DNA from: Tepidibacter hydrothermalis
Lineage (GTDB): Bacteria; Bacillota; Clostridia; Peptostreptococcales; Peptostreptococcaceae
Direction: 5' to 3'
Length of the DNA stretch: 64,000 nucleotides
NCBI RefSeq assembly: GCF_029542625.1
Contig: NZ_CP120733.1
Coordinates: 1,240,001 to 1,304,000, forward strand
Numbering within the stretch: position 1 is the first letter of the stretch; each line of letters begins with the position of its first letter. This document shows positions 18,592 through 26,772 of the stretch, piece after piece. The position numbers and the translations under genes are program-made. Under the pieces are notes generated by a model, which had not been told where the DNA came from, searched no databases, and worked only from the letters and a program-made list of their open reading frames with translations.

Positions 18592-18623
18592 AATGACCAA
18601 GTTTAACTTGGTCATTTTTTTTT
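18592..18623 (+). terminator. Intrinsic terminator after ridA
   Basis: AATGACCAAG (18592-18601) pairs with CTTGGTCATT (18607-18616), followed by a T-run. Confidence 0.88.
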
Positions 18624-18727
18624 GCATTAAAAATCTTCAAAGAAAGATTTTAAAAAACATATTTTTTTAAAATTAATAATATCGCTGAAATAGTAAATAA
18701 TATATATGAATTTATTGAAAAAAATCG

Positions 18728-18740
18728 GGAAAACGATTTA
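18728..18740 (+). promoter_or_regulatory. cre-like operator upstream of sdaAB
   Basis: GGAAAACGATTTA resembles the palindrome before the threonine deaminase gene. It lies about 160 nt before sdaAB in an AT-rich 320-nt gap that also contains TATAAT-like boxes near 18820-18850; no gene is seen in the gap. Confidence 0.35.
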
Positions 18741-18901
18741 TTACACGAAGACATAGACTATACTTGATAGAATGTAAAAAAATACACAATAAAAAAATAT
18801 GCAATATATTGAAAAGAAATATAGTATAATGATAATTTTTGTAGTATAATTAGTTTGTAATAATTAAACTATCATATTGTGTAATTTGAAAGGAGAAACC
18901 A

Positions 18902-19576
18902 ATGAAAGACTATAGTGTTTTTGATGTAGTAGGGCCTAATATGATTGGACCTTCAAGTTCTCATACAGCAGGTGCTGCGAAGTTAGGGAGTATGGCAAGA
19001 AAAATGGCAGGGGGAAATGTTAAAAAGGTAAAGTTTTTACTTCATGGATCTTTTGCTCAAACTTATAAAGGTCACGGTACGGATAAGGCTCTTGTAGGAG
19101 GAATATTAGGATTTTCTCCTGATGATGACAGAATAAAAACATCTTTTGATATAGCTAAAGAAAGAGGAGTAGAGTTTGAAATGATTCCAACAGATTTAGG
19201 AGACGATAAGCATCCTAATACTGTTAAGTTTATAATCGAGACAGAGGATAATAGAAAAGTAGAGGTTATGGGAGCTTCAATCGGAGGCGGAAATATAAAA
19301 ATAACTGAATTAAATGGATTAGCTATACAGTTTACAGGTGCATATCCAACTTTAGTAGTTAAACAATGGGATTTACCGGGAGCTGCAGCCCATATAACTA
19401 ATTGTGTTGCTAAGAATAATATTAATATAGCGTTTATGAGTATATATAGAGAAGAAAAAGGAAATGAAGCATTTACTATAATAGAAGCAGATGACATAAT
19501 AAATTCTAATGTAATAATTGATATAAAATCTAATAATAAGTTAATACAGGATGCAATTATAATAGAAGGAATGTAA
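18902..19576 (+). CDS. sdaAB: L-serine dehydratase, iron-sulfur-dependent, beta subunit
   Basis: A 224-residue protein with DVVGPNMIGPSSSHTAGAAK, the conserved start of the beta subunit, HGSFAQTYKGHGTDKALVGG, and a C-terminal ACT domain (from about residue 150). With the alpha subunit it converts L-serine to pyruvate and ammonia. Ribosome site GAAAGGAG; the alpha gene starts 25 nt downstream. Confidence 0.95.
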   Translation: MKDYSVFDVVGPNMIGPSSSHTAGAAKLGSMARKMAGGNVKKVKFLLHGSFAQTYKGHGTDKALVGGILGFSPDDDRIKTSFDIAKERGVEFEMIPTDLGDDKHPNTVKFIIETEDNRKVEVMGASIGGGNIKITELNGLAIQFTGAYPTLVVKQWDLPGAAAHITNCVAKNNINIAFMSIYREEKGNEAFTIIEADDIINSNVIIDIKSNNKLIQDAIIIEGM

Positions 19577-19601
19577 AAATTATAGAGGAAAGGTGACGTT
19601 T

Positions 19602-20474
19602 ATGAATTTTACTAATGGTAAAGAATTATTAGATATATGTGAGCAACAAAATAAAACTATATATGAAGTTTGTATAGAAAGAGAAATAGATTTGACTTCA
19701 AAAACTAGAGAAGAAATAATAGAAAGAATGTCTCGTAGTTTAGAAATAATGAAAAACTCTATTAATAAGAGTTTAACAGAAGATATAAAGTCGGTTGGAG
19801 GACTTATAGGCGGAGAAGCAAAGCTTATAAAAAATAGATTAGAAACTGGAAAAACAGTATGTGGATCATTAATGTCAAGAGCTATAAGTGCTGCTATGGG
19901 AGTTTTAGAAGTTAATGCTTCTATGGGTCTTATCGTTGCAGCTCCAACAGCAGGATCTTGTGGAATACTTCCAGCTGCTATAATAACAGTTGCTCAGGAA
20001 TATGATCTAAGTGATGAAGATATGATAAATGCAATATTTGCTGGAGCTGCTATAGGAGCTATAATAACAAGAAATGCTACCGTTGCAGGAGCAGAGGGTG
20101 GATGTCAGGCTGAAACTGGTGCAGCAGCAGCTATGGCGGCAGCTGGTGTAGTTGAGATGATGGGAGGTAGCCCAAGACAAGCTATACATGCAGCAGCTAC
20201 TACATTAAAGAATATAATGGGACTTGTATGTGATCCAATAGCTGGACTTGTAGAGGCTCCATGTCAAAAGAGAAATGCAATAGGGGTTGCAAATGCATTA
20301 ATATCAGCTGAAATGGGACTTGCTGGAGTTGAAAGTATAATACCATTTGATGAGGTTGTAGAAGCTATGTATAAGGTAGGAAAAGCTCTTCCTATGGAAC
20401 TTAGAGAAACAGCTTTAGGTGGTGTAGCATCTACTTGTACAGGATGCGCTATAACTAAGAAAGTATTTGGATAA
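19602..20474 (+). CDS. sdaAA: L-serine dehydratase, iron-sulfur-dependent, alpha subunit
   Basis: 290 residues from ATG 19602, after AAAGGTGA. Catalytic-subunit motifs APTAGSCGILPA, LVCDPIAGLVEAPCQKRNA and TCTGCAITKK supply the cysteines that hold the oxygen-labile 4Fe-4S cluster. Two-subunit organisation is the usual one in Firmicutes. The original terminator after this gene is now split by an insertion sequence. Confidence 0.95.
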   Translation: MNFTNGKELLDICEQQNKTIYEVCIEREIDLTSKTREEIIERMSRSLEIMKNSINKSLTEDIKSVGGLIGGEAKLIKNRLETGKTVCGSLMSRAISAAMGVLEVNASMGLIVAAPTAGSCGILPAAIITVAQEYDLSDEDMINAIFAGAAIGAIITRNATVAGAEGGCQAETGAAAAMAAAGVVEMMGGSPRQAIHAAATTLKNIMGLVCDPIAGLVEAPCQKRNAIGVANALISAEMGLAGVESIIPFDEVVEAMYKVGKALPMELRETALGGVASTCTGCAITKKVFG

Positions 20475-20561
20475 AAATTCGTCTACTCGCTAACGCGATG
20501 ACTCATGTTGCCAACGATCCCTATGGGATCCGTTGCTCAAAAATAGTTGGAAGTGTAGTTA
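20474..20561 (+). repeat. Repeat family B, copy 2
   Basis: Begins AAAATTCGTCTACTCGC right after the sdaAA stop, has the small hairpin TCGC-TAAC-GCGA, ACTCATGTTGCC, the second hairpin CAAC-GATCCC-TAT-GGGATC-C-GTTG, and ends CTCAAAAATAGTTGGAAG. Confidence 0.8.
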
Positions 20562-20565
20562 AGCA

Positions 20566-20590
20566 TAAAAAATAAGGTGTTGGGAATCCA
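20566..20590 (+). terminator. Left part of an intrinsic terminator interrupted by the insertion sequence
   Basis: AAAAATAAGGTGTTGGGAAT before the element and CCAACACCTTATTTTTTT after it (22058-22075) are two arms of one hairpin. Removing the element and one copy of the 3-bp duplication CCA restores a stem with a GAAT loop and T-run, the shared terminator of sdaAA and the convergent carboxypeptidase gene. Confidence 0.82.
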
Positions 20591-20596
20591 TAAAAT

Positions 20597-20652
20597 GGTA
20601 CCTATAGATTGGACACATAAAAAAGAGTGTCTAGTTTATAGGTACTTTTTTG
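20597..20652 (+). terminator. Terminator-like hairpin in the left end of the insertion sequence
   Basis: GGTACCTATA (20597-20606) pairs with TATAGGTAC (20637-20645) and inner GACAC (20612-20616) with GTGTC (20627-20631), followed by TTTTTT. It precedes the transposase TATAAT-like box (20655-20660). It could block read-through from outside into the transposase gene and stand in for the host terminator that was broken. Confidence 0.65.
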
Positions 20653-20686
20653 TGTATAATTATCATTGAATATGGAGGCCTTTAGT

Positions 20687-22018
20687 ATGAGTAAAATTAC
20701 ATTTTCAAAAGACAATATTGAAAGATTAAATAAGAACCCTTATGTAAAGCGCGTTAGCGAGAAGTCAATAACATACTCTGACGAGTTTAAAATAATGTTT
20801 ATTGAGGAGTATTTAAGAGGAAGCACACCACGAACTATTTTCATTGATGCTGGATTTGACGTTGAAATACTTGGTGTCAAGCGCTATGAACAGGCGGCAG
20901 CCAGATGGATAAAAGCGTACAAGAAAGATGGAATTATAGGATTAAGTGATACTAGAAGAGTGAATTCAGGCAGACCAAGTAATGCTCCAGTTTCAAAGGA
21001 CGATATTATTAGCAAACAAGAAGCTAAAATAAAACTGCTTGAGGAACAATTAGAATTGCTAAAAAAGCTCGACGTGACAGAAAGGAGGCTGGTAAACAAC
21101 TGCGTAAATCTAACAAATAATGAAGTATATGAGTTAATTTTAAAGACTGTGTCTAAAAAAGATTATTCAGGCACAGTTTCTTATTGCTGCTCAATTTTAG
21201 GGGTTTCACGTTCAGGTTATTATCATTATTTAAAGACAGCACCTTCTAGAACTATAAGGGAGAATGAAGATTTAAAAGCTAGAGATATTATATTAAAGGC
21301 TTATAATTATAGAGGTTATAAGAAAGGTTCTAGATCAATTAAAATGACACTAGAAAATGAGTTTGGTATTATATACAGTAGAAAAAAAATCCAAAGGATT
21401 ATGCGAAAATACAGTATAGTATGTCCTATAAGAAAAGCCAATCCGTATAGAAGAATAGCCAAAGCGACAAAAGAACATAGAGTAGTACCTAATCTGCTAC
21501 AGAGAAATTTCAAACAGGGTATTCCTGGCAAGGTGCTACTTACTGATATCACATACATCCCTTACGGGATAAATAAAATGGCATATTTATCAGCTATCAA
21601 AGATAGCTCTAGTAACGATATTCTAGCATATCATGTATCTGATCGAATTACTTTAGATATAGCTACAATTACAATTAAAAAATTAGTTAATACACATAAA
21701 GCTGATTTACATGATGAAGCTTTTATCCATTCTGACCAAGGGGTCCACTATACAAGCCCTAAATTCCAAAAATTACTAAAAAGCCATAATCTAGGACAAT
21801 CCATGTCTAGACGTGGTAACTGCTGGGATAATGCACCTCAAGAATCCTTCTTTGGTCATATGAAGGATGAAGTAGATTTCAAAACATGTTCTACACTTGA
21901 AGAAGTAATTAATAAAGTTGATAATTACATGGATTACTATAATAATTATAGATGTCAATGGGGATTAAAAAAGATGACTCCTAAACAATTTAGAAATCAT
22001 CTTTTGAATGCAGCTTAA
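20687..22018 (+). CDS. IS3-family transposase, single-frame OrfAB
   Basis: 443 residues from ATG 20687 behind TATGGAGG. The N-terminal part is a helix-turn-helix region (FKIMFIEEYLRGSTPRTIF, ARWIKAYKKDGIIGL) with a coiled coil (EAKIKLLEEQLELLKKL, about residues 105-130). The C-terminal part is an rve integrase core with D287 (LLTDITY), D350 (HSDQGVHYTS) and E386 (QESFFGHMK): 35 residues lie between the last two, the DD35E signature of IS3. Unlike most IS3 members there is one continuous frame, so no programmed -1 frameshift is needed, although an A6G run survives at the junction. Confidence 0.95.
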   Translation: MSKITFSKDNIERLNKNPYVKRVSEKSITYSDEFKIMFIEEYLRGSTPRTIFIDAGFDVEILGVKRYEQAAARWIKAYKKDGIIGLSDTRRVNSGRPSNAPVSKDDIISKQEAKIKLLEEQLELLKKLDVTERRLVNNCVNLTNNEVYELILKTVSKKDYSGTVSYCCSILGVSRSGYYHYLKTAPSRTIRENEDLKARDIILKAYNYRGYKKGSRSIKMTLENEFGIIYSRKKIQRIMRKYSIVCPIRKANPYRRIAKATKEHRVVPNLLQRNFKQGIPGKVLLTDITYIPYGINKMAYLSAIKDSSSNDILAYHVSDRITLDIATITIKKLVNTHKADLHDEAFIHSDQGVHYTSPKFQKLLKSHNLGQSMSRRGNCWDNAPQESFFGHMKDEVDFKTCSTLEEVINKVDNYMDYYNNYRCQWGLKKMTPKQFRNHLLNAA

Positions 22019-22065
22019 CCCTTTTTTTATAATGTCCTTGACAAAGGGTCCATTTTACCAACACC

Positions 22066-23331
22066 TTATTTTTTTCTTTTATTTATGAATCTTATTAAAA
22101 GCATTATAGAGAAAACTACAAATAAGATTGATAGTATTATTTTTAATCCAAACCATAGTATTCTTAATATTTTATTTATATCTACATTGAAGAATATAGA
22201 GTTTACGTCTTCTGAGGCAACTAATTTAACAGAAGATATTACTTTGTTATTTCTTGAAATTTGTACTTTACCTACATAATCACCTTTTTTTATAGGTATT
22301 TCAAGAGGTTCTTTTAATATTATTTTGGTTTTTATATTATCTATATTGTCGTCTTTTTTAGTAACTATATTGAAATTTTCTTCCGCTTTGTATTTTAGAA
22401 TTTTTTCTTTAGTAAATGATATTTTTTTACTTCCTATTTCCGCATCTTTGTTTATAATATTGTGCTCTGTATAATTGTCAAAGCCATAATCTAATAGAGT
22501 TCTAGAATCTTTATAGACTTCATTTCCTTCTGATTTTAATACGACTGAAATTAATCTAAATCCATCTTTTTGTCCACTAGATACTAAGCATTTTCTTGCA
22601 ACATCTGTATATCCTGTCTTTATTCCATCTACCAAATCATACTTTATATCTACAATAGATCCTTTATACTCTATTGTATTACCACCTCTAACACCCCATA
22701 AAAACTTATTTGTACTCTTGAAAACTCTGTCATATGGATATTGCTCAGTTGCGGCGATTTTAATATATTTAGATTTAACTATTTCTCTAAACCTATCATA
22801 TTTCATAGCTTCTCTTGCTATTAAAGCTAAATCGTATGAACTTGTGTAGTGATTCTCATCTGGAAGCCCATTAGGGTTGTTAAAATGAGTGTTTTTTGTT
22901 TTTAGTTCTTTAGCTTTTTTGTTCATAAGTTTTGCAAATTCTTCTGTAGAACCTGAAATGTGATTAGCTAAAACTACAGCTGCATCATTTGCAGATTTAA
23001 TAAGAAGAGCTCTTAAAAGTGTCTCTACTGTAAATGATTCTCCTTGCTTAATATAAATGCTACTACCACCTATATTTCCTAAATCATAATCTATTGTTAC
23101 TACTTCATTTAGATCACAATTTTCAAGAGTTAAAAGAGCTGTCATAATCTTTGTTGTTGAAGCTGGATACATTTTTTTATGTATATTTTTACCGTACAAA
23201 ATTTTTCCTGTATCATAATCCATTAAAATTGCTGATTCCCCCAGAACACTAGGTTTTTCATTTGCAAAAGAAGTTATAAAGGAAGATGATATTAAAAATA
23301 TTGCTAGAACTAATGATATGATTTTTTTCAT
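22066..23331 (-). CDS. dacF: Serine-type D-Ala-D-Ala carboxypeptidase (PBP5/DacF type)
   Basis: A 421-residue S11 peptidase. Signal peptide 1-23 (cleavage after SFA), catalytic Ser58 and Lys61 (PASTTK), Ser113-Asn115 (KSANDAA) and the KTG triad at 238-240. A C-terminal PBP5_C domain and a hydrophobic anchor (about residues 391-412) follow. It trims the terminal D-Ala from peptidoglycan pentapeptides outside the membrane. The gene end lies 8 bp from the insertion sequence, whose entry split its terminator. dacF versus dacB as name is uncertain. Confidence 0.92.
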   Translation of the reverse strand: MKKIISLVLAIFLISSSFITSFANEKPSVLGESAILMDYDTGKILYGKNIHKKMYPASTTKIMTALLTLENCDLNEVVTIDYDLGNIGGSSIYIKQGESFTVETLLRALLIKSANDAAVVLANHISGSTEEFAKLMNKKAKELKTKNTHFNNPNGLPDENHYTSSYDLALIAREAMKYDRFREIVKSKYIKIAATEQYPYDRVFKSTNKFLWGVRGGNTIEYKGSIVDIKYDLVDGIKTGYTDVARKCLVSSGQKDGFRLISVVLKSEGNEVYKDSRTLLDYGFDNYTEHNIINKDAEIGSKKISFTKEKILKYKAEENFNIVTKKDDNIDNIKTKIILKEPLEIPIKKGDYVGKVQISRNNKVISSVKLVASEDVNSIFFNVDINKILRILWFGLKIILSILFVVFSIMLLIRFINKRKK

Positions 23332-23412
23332 ATATACCCCCTTATTTGAAAACGCAATATGATTTTAGTATATCATATTTTTGTCAATAATATAAAATAG
23401 GAGGGATATTTT

Positions 23413-24105
23413 ATGAATTTTAATAAAAGAAGCTTAATTGTATTTGTTAGTATATTATTGATTGTTATTATAAGTATGTTTGCAACTAATAAAATAAATT
23501 TTGGGAAAACTGAATATGTTGTAAGTCCTAAAGAAGATAAGTATATTGATAACGAAGAAAGTGATAGTAGGGAAGAAATAAGTTTAGAGGGTGAAGATAT
23601 AGATGTTGAAAATGAAAATTCTGAGATTGTGGTATTTATAAGTGGAGAGGTAAGTACTTGTGGAGTTGTGAAAATGGGATCTAATTCAAGGCTTGTAGAT
23701 GCAGTTGAAAAACTTGGTGGTCTTACCCAAAATGCAGACATGAATAGAGTTAATTTAGCTATAAAAGTAGAAGATGGTGCTCATTATATAATTCCGAGTG
23801 TCTATAATGATGAAAGTCAAGTAATTGATAATGAAGTAAACAGTAATGATAGTGAAGAATGTTTAAAGCAGGATAGTTATAATAATTCTAATTCAAGGCA
23901 AAGTACCTCGTCTAAAATAGATATAAATAAAGCGAGTTCTAGTGAACTTAAATCTTTAACGGGAATTGGAGATGTTACAGCTTCAAAGATTATAGAATAT
24001 AGAAGTCAAAATGGAAAATTTAAAACTATAGATGAGATAAGAATGGTAAAAGGAATAGGTGAAAAAAAGTTTGAATCGATAAAAAATGATATAAAAGTAA
24101 ATTAA
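23413..24105 (+). CDS. comEA: ComEA-type DNA-binding competence protein
   Basis: A 230-residue protein: N-terminal membrane anchor (residues 6-24), acidic linker, an SLBB domain (about 72-125, VVFISGEVSTCGVVKM), a low-complexity Asn/Ser linker, then two helix-hairpin-helix motifs (SSELKSLTGIGDVTASKII, IRMVKGIGEKKFESI). ComEA receives double-stranded DNA at the outer membrane face during transformation. comEC lies 26 kb away in this window. Confidence 0.9.
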   Translation: MNFNKRSLIVFVSILLIVIISMFATNKINFGKTEYVVSPKEDKYIDNEESDSREEISLEGEDIDVENENSEIVVFISGEVSTCGVVKMGSNSRLVDAVEKLGGLTQNADMNRVNLAIKVEDGAHYIIPSVYNDESQVIDNEVNSNDSEECLKQDSYNNSNSRQSTSSKIDINKASSSELKSLTGIGDVTASKIIEYRSQNGKFKTIDEIRMVKGIGEKKFESIKNDIKVN

Positions 24106-24200
24106 ATACAACTATAAAACAAAATATGATATTATATACTTATATTTCGTAGTTAATAGGAAATTATACAATTTTGTTCTAAGAAGGACGGTGGAGCTAA

Positions 24201-25238
24201 ATGGAAAATAAAATAAGATTAACTCAGATGACGACTTCTGCAGGATGAGCCGCAAAAATTGGGCCAGAGGATCTGGCTAAAGCTCTTAGTAATCTGCCGA
24301 AAATAGAAAGTGATAAGCTTATTGTTGGTCTTGATACAGCAGATGATGCTGCTGTTTATAAATTAAATGAAGAAATGGCATTGATACAGACTTTAGACTT
24401 TTTTACACCTGTTGTAGATGACCCTTATTTATTCGGTCAAATAGCAGCTACAAATTCATTATCTGATATATATGCAATGGGAGGAAAACCTACAGTTGCT
24501 ATGAATATAGTGTGTTTTCCATCTTGTAAAGATATGGGAATACTTGGTGAAATATTAAAGGGTGGATTTGATAAAGTCAAGGAAGCTGGTGCTTTGTTGG
24601 TGGGAGGACATACGGTTGATGATAAAGAACCTAAATATGGTCTTTCTGTATCTGGACTTGTACATCCTGATAAGGTTTTATCTAATGCAGGGGCTAAGCC
24701 TGGAGATGTGCTAGTGATAACAAAGCCTATAGGAACAGGGATAATAAATACAGCTATAAAAGCTGATATGGTAGATAAGTCTGTGGAAGATGAAGCAATT
24801 AGAGTTATGACTCACTTGAATAAGTATGCAGCTATTGCATTTGATGATGTAGATGTAAACTCAGTAACAGATATAACAGGGTTTGGACTTTTAGGACATA
24901 CTCTTGAAATGGCAAAAGCATCTGATGTCTGTATTGAAATTGATTCTAGAGAAGTTCCTATAATAGATTCTGCAATTGATTTTGCAAAGATGGGTATAAT
25001 TCCTGAGGGAATGTATAAAAATATGAGCTATATATCTGGTGATGTAGAAAGCGAAGGTGTTCAGCAGCATATAATGGATATTTTATACGACCCACAGACA
25101 TCTGGAGGATTGTTAGTTTCAGTTGAAAAAGAAAAAGCAGATGAATTGATAAAGAAAATGATAGAGAATAAGTCTATAGAAGCTAAAATAATAGGAAGTG
25201 TAGTTAAAAAAGAAGGTAAATATATAAAAGTTAAGTAA
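24201..25238 (+). CDS. selD: Selenophosphate synthetase, selenocysteine-containing (in-frame UGA)
   Basis: The full frame is 345 residues, from ATG 24201 behind GGTGGAG, with an in-frame TGA at codon 16 (24246-24248) in the glycine-rich active-site segment [15 protein letters not shown], exactly where the catalytic Cys or Sec of SelD lies. The ATP-binding Lys (AAK) and the rest of the AIRS-fold domains ([37 protein letters not shown]) are intact. It makes selenophosphate from selenide and ATP. Tools that treat TGA as stop would start this gene falsely at 24375. A hairpin follows the TGA, and selA, selB and tRNA-Sec are nearby. Confidence 0.95.
24246..24280 (+). promoter_or_regulatory. Bacterial SECIS element of selD
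   Basis: The TGA is followed after 14 nt by the hairpin GCCAG-AGGAT-CTGGC (24263-24277), of the size and position needed for SelB binding. The stem lies in the coding sequence (GPEDLAK). Confidence 0.7.
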
Positions 25239-25263
25239 AGAGGGTAACCCCTCTTTATTTTTT
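25237..25263 (+). terminator. Intrinsic terminator after selD
   Basis: AAAGAGGG (25237-25244) pairs with CCCTCTTT (25249-25256), followed by ATTTTTTT. It overlaps the selD stop, so selA is probably transcribed partly from its own promoter in 25264-25340. Confidence 0.75.
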
Positions 25264-25358
25264 TATATTTTAAAATGTGTTATAATTGATTGTAAAAAAT
25301 ATTTTTTAGGAAAAGTTATATATTAGTCAAACTAAAAATAGATGAAGGGGCGATCAAG

Positions 25359-26762
25359 TTGAATAAGAAGAAGCTATTTTCTTTATTACCATCTGTAGAT
25401 GAGGTACTAAATGATAAAACTATAATAGAATTAATCGAAGAATACCCTAGAAGTTTAGTTGTTGATACAATAAGAAAAAATATAAATAGTATAAGAAAAA
25501 CTATAATAAATTTAAAGGAAGAACAAGCAGAAGATTTTTCTATTGATTATGATAAATTTATAAAGGCTATTGTAAATGAATTGACATTATCATATTCTCT
25601 TTCTCTAAAGAAGGTTATAAATGCAACTGGAGTAGTTATACACACGAATTTAGGTAGATCTCTTTTGTCTGATAGTATAAAAGAGGATGTTTGGCAAGTG
25701 GCATCAAGATATTCTAATTTAGAATACGACATAGATAAAGGTAAGAGAGGATCTAGATATTCTCACCTTGAAGATATAATAAAAAAAATAACAGGAGCTG
25801 AAGATGTACTTGTAGTAAATAACAATGCTGCTGCTGTTTTACTTGTTTTAAGTACTATGTCAAAGAATAGAGAGGCTATAGTATCAAGAGGAGAACTTGT
25901 TGAGGTAGGAGGATCGTTTAGAATACCTAAGGTTATGGAGGAAAGTGGCACAATATTAAAAGAGATAGGTGCTACTAATAAAACTCATTTGAGAGATTAT
26001 GAAGAAGCTATAAATGAGAATACAGGAGTATTACTTAAGGTACACACTAGTAATTATAGAGTGTTAGGTTTTACTGATAGTGTTGAGATAGATGAATTAT
26101 CTAAATTATCAAAGGAATATGATATACCTGTAATTGAAGATTTAGGTAGTGGATTATTCGTTGATATATCAAAGTATGGTTTAAGTTATGAGCCGACGGT
26201 TATAGATTCTCTTAGAAAAGGTGCTGATATAGTAACTTTTAGTGGAGATAAGATACTTGGAGGTCCTCAGGCTGGAATAATTGTAGGTAAGAAAGAATAT
26301 ATAGAAAAGATGAAGAAAAACCAATTAACTCGTGCATTAAGAGTAGATAAGCTTACTATAGCAGCTCTTGAGGCTACTTTTAGACTTTATTTAGATGAGC
26401 AAAAGGCAGTTAAACAAATACCTACTTTAAGAATGCTTACTTATTCTATAGATGAATTAAATGATAAAGCCAAAAGATTTTATGAAATGATAAAGAATGA
26501 GAATTTAGATGCTGATATAAGAATAGAAGATGGACATTCTCAAGTTGGAGGAGGGTCTATGCCTCTTGAAACTATAGATACAAAGGTTATAACTGTAATT
26601 CCTAATAATATGGGTGTATCGGAGCTTGAAGAAAGATTAAGACTTAGCGAGGATAGCATTATTGCTAGAGTATATGATAACAAATATGTTTTAGATGTTA
26701 GAACTATCTTTGATGATGAGTTTGAAGTTATATCAAAACAACTAGCTACTGCACTAAAATAG
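25359..26762 (+). CDS. selA: L-seryl-tRNA(Sec) selenium transferase
   Basis: 467 residues with a TTG start at 25359, 8 nt after AAGGGG. N-terminal domain, the [19 protein letters not shown] signature, and PLP-binding Lys298 ([14 protein letters not shown]). It turns seryl-tRNA-Sec into selenocysteyl-tRNA using selenophosphate from SelD. selB starts 10 nt downstream. Confidence 0.97.
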   Translation: MNKKKLFSLLPSVDEVLNDKTIIELIEEYPRSLVVDTIRKNINSIRKTIINLKEEQAEDFSIDYDKFIKAIVNELTLSYSLSLKKVINATGVVIHTNLGRSLLSDSIKEDVWQVASRYSNLEYDIDKGKRGSRYSHLEDIIKKITGAEDVLVVNNNAAAVLLVLSTMSKNREAIVSRGELVEVGGSFRIPKVMEESGTILKEIGATNKTHLRDYEEAINENTGVLLKVHTSNYRVLGFTDSVEIDELSKLSKEYDIPVIEDLGSGLFVDISKYGLSYEPTVIDSLRKGADIVTFSGDKILGGPQAGIIVGKKEYIEKMKKNQLTRALRVDKLTIAALEATFRLYLDEQKAVKQIPTLRMLTYSIDELNDKAKRFYEMIKNENLDADIRIEDGHSQVGGGSMPLETIDTKVITVIPNNMGVSELEERLRLSEDSIIARVYDNKYVLDVRTIFDDEFEVISKQLATALK

Positions 26763-26772
26763 GAGGTTTAGT

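Larger units (their letters stand above)
20591..22057 (+). mobile_element. IS3-family insertion sequence, copy 1 (1467 bp)
   Basis: Ends TAAAATGGTACCTATAGATT... and ...AGGGTCCATTTTA form imperfect terminal inverted repeats of about 25 bp (TAAAATGG at the tip, GGACA inside). It is flanked by a 3-bp target duplication CCA (20588-20590 and 22058-22060). Copy 2 (41422-42888) has the same length and an identical encoded protein. The element has inserted into the stem of a terminator. Confidence 0.92.

Noticed and set aside
19072-19497. Reverse-strand frame of 141 codons inside sdaAB
   Set aside because: It is fully covered by the well-supported sdaAB gene; a by-product of codon use.
21060-21130. 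Programmed -1 frameshift in the IS3-family transposase
   Set aside because: A slippery-like A6G run exists, but the helix-turn-helix and integrase parts are already in one continuous frame in both copies.
24201-24374. selD as a pseudogene with a premature stop
   Set aside because: The stop is TGA exactly at the catalytic position, followed by a hairpin, with an intact frame on both sides and a complete selenocysteine system nearby.
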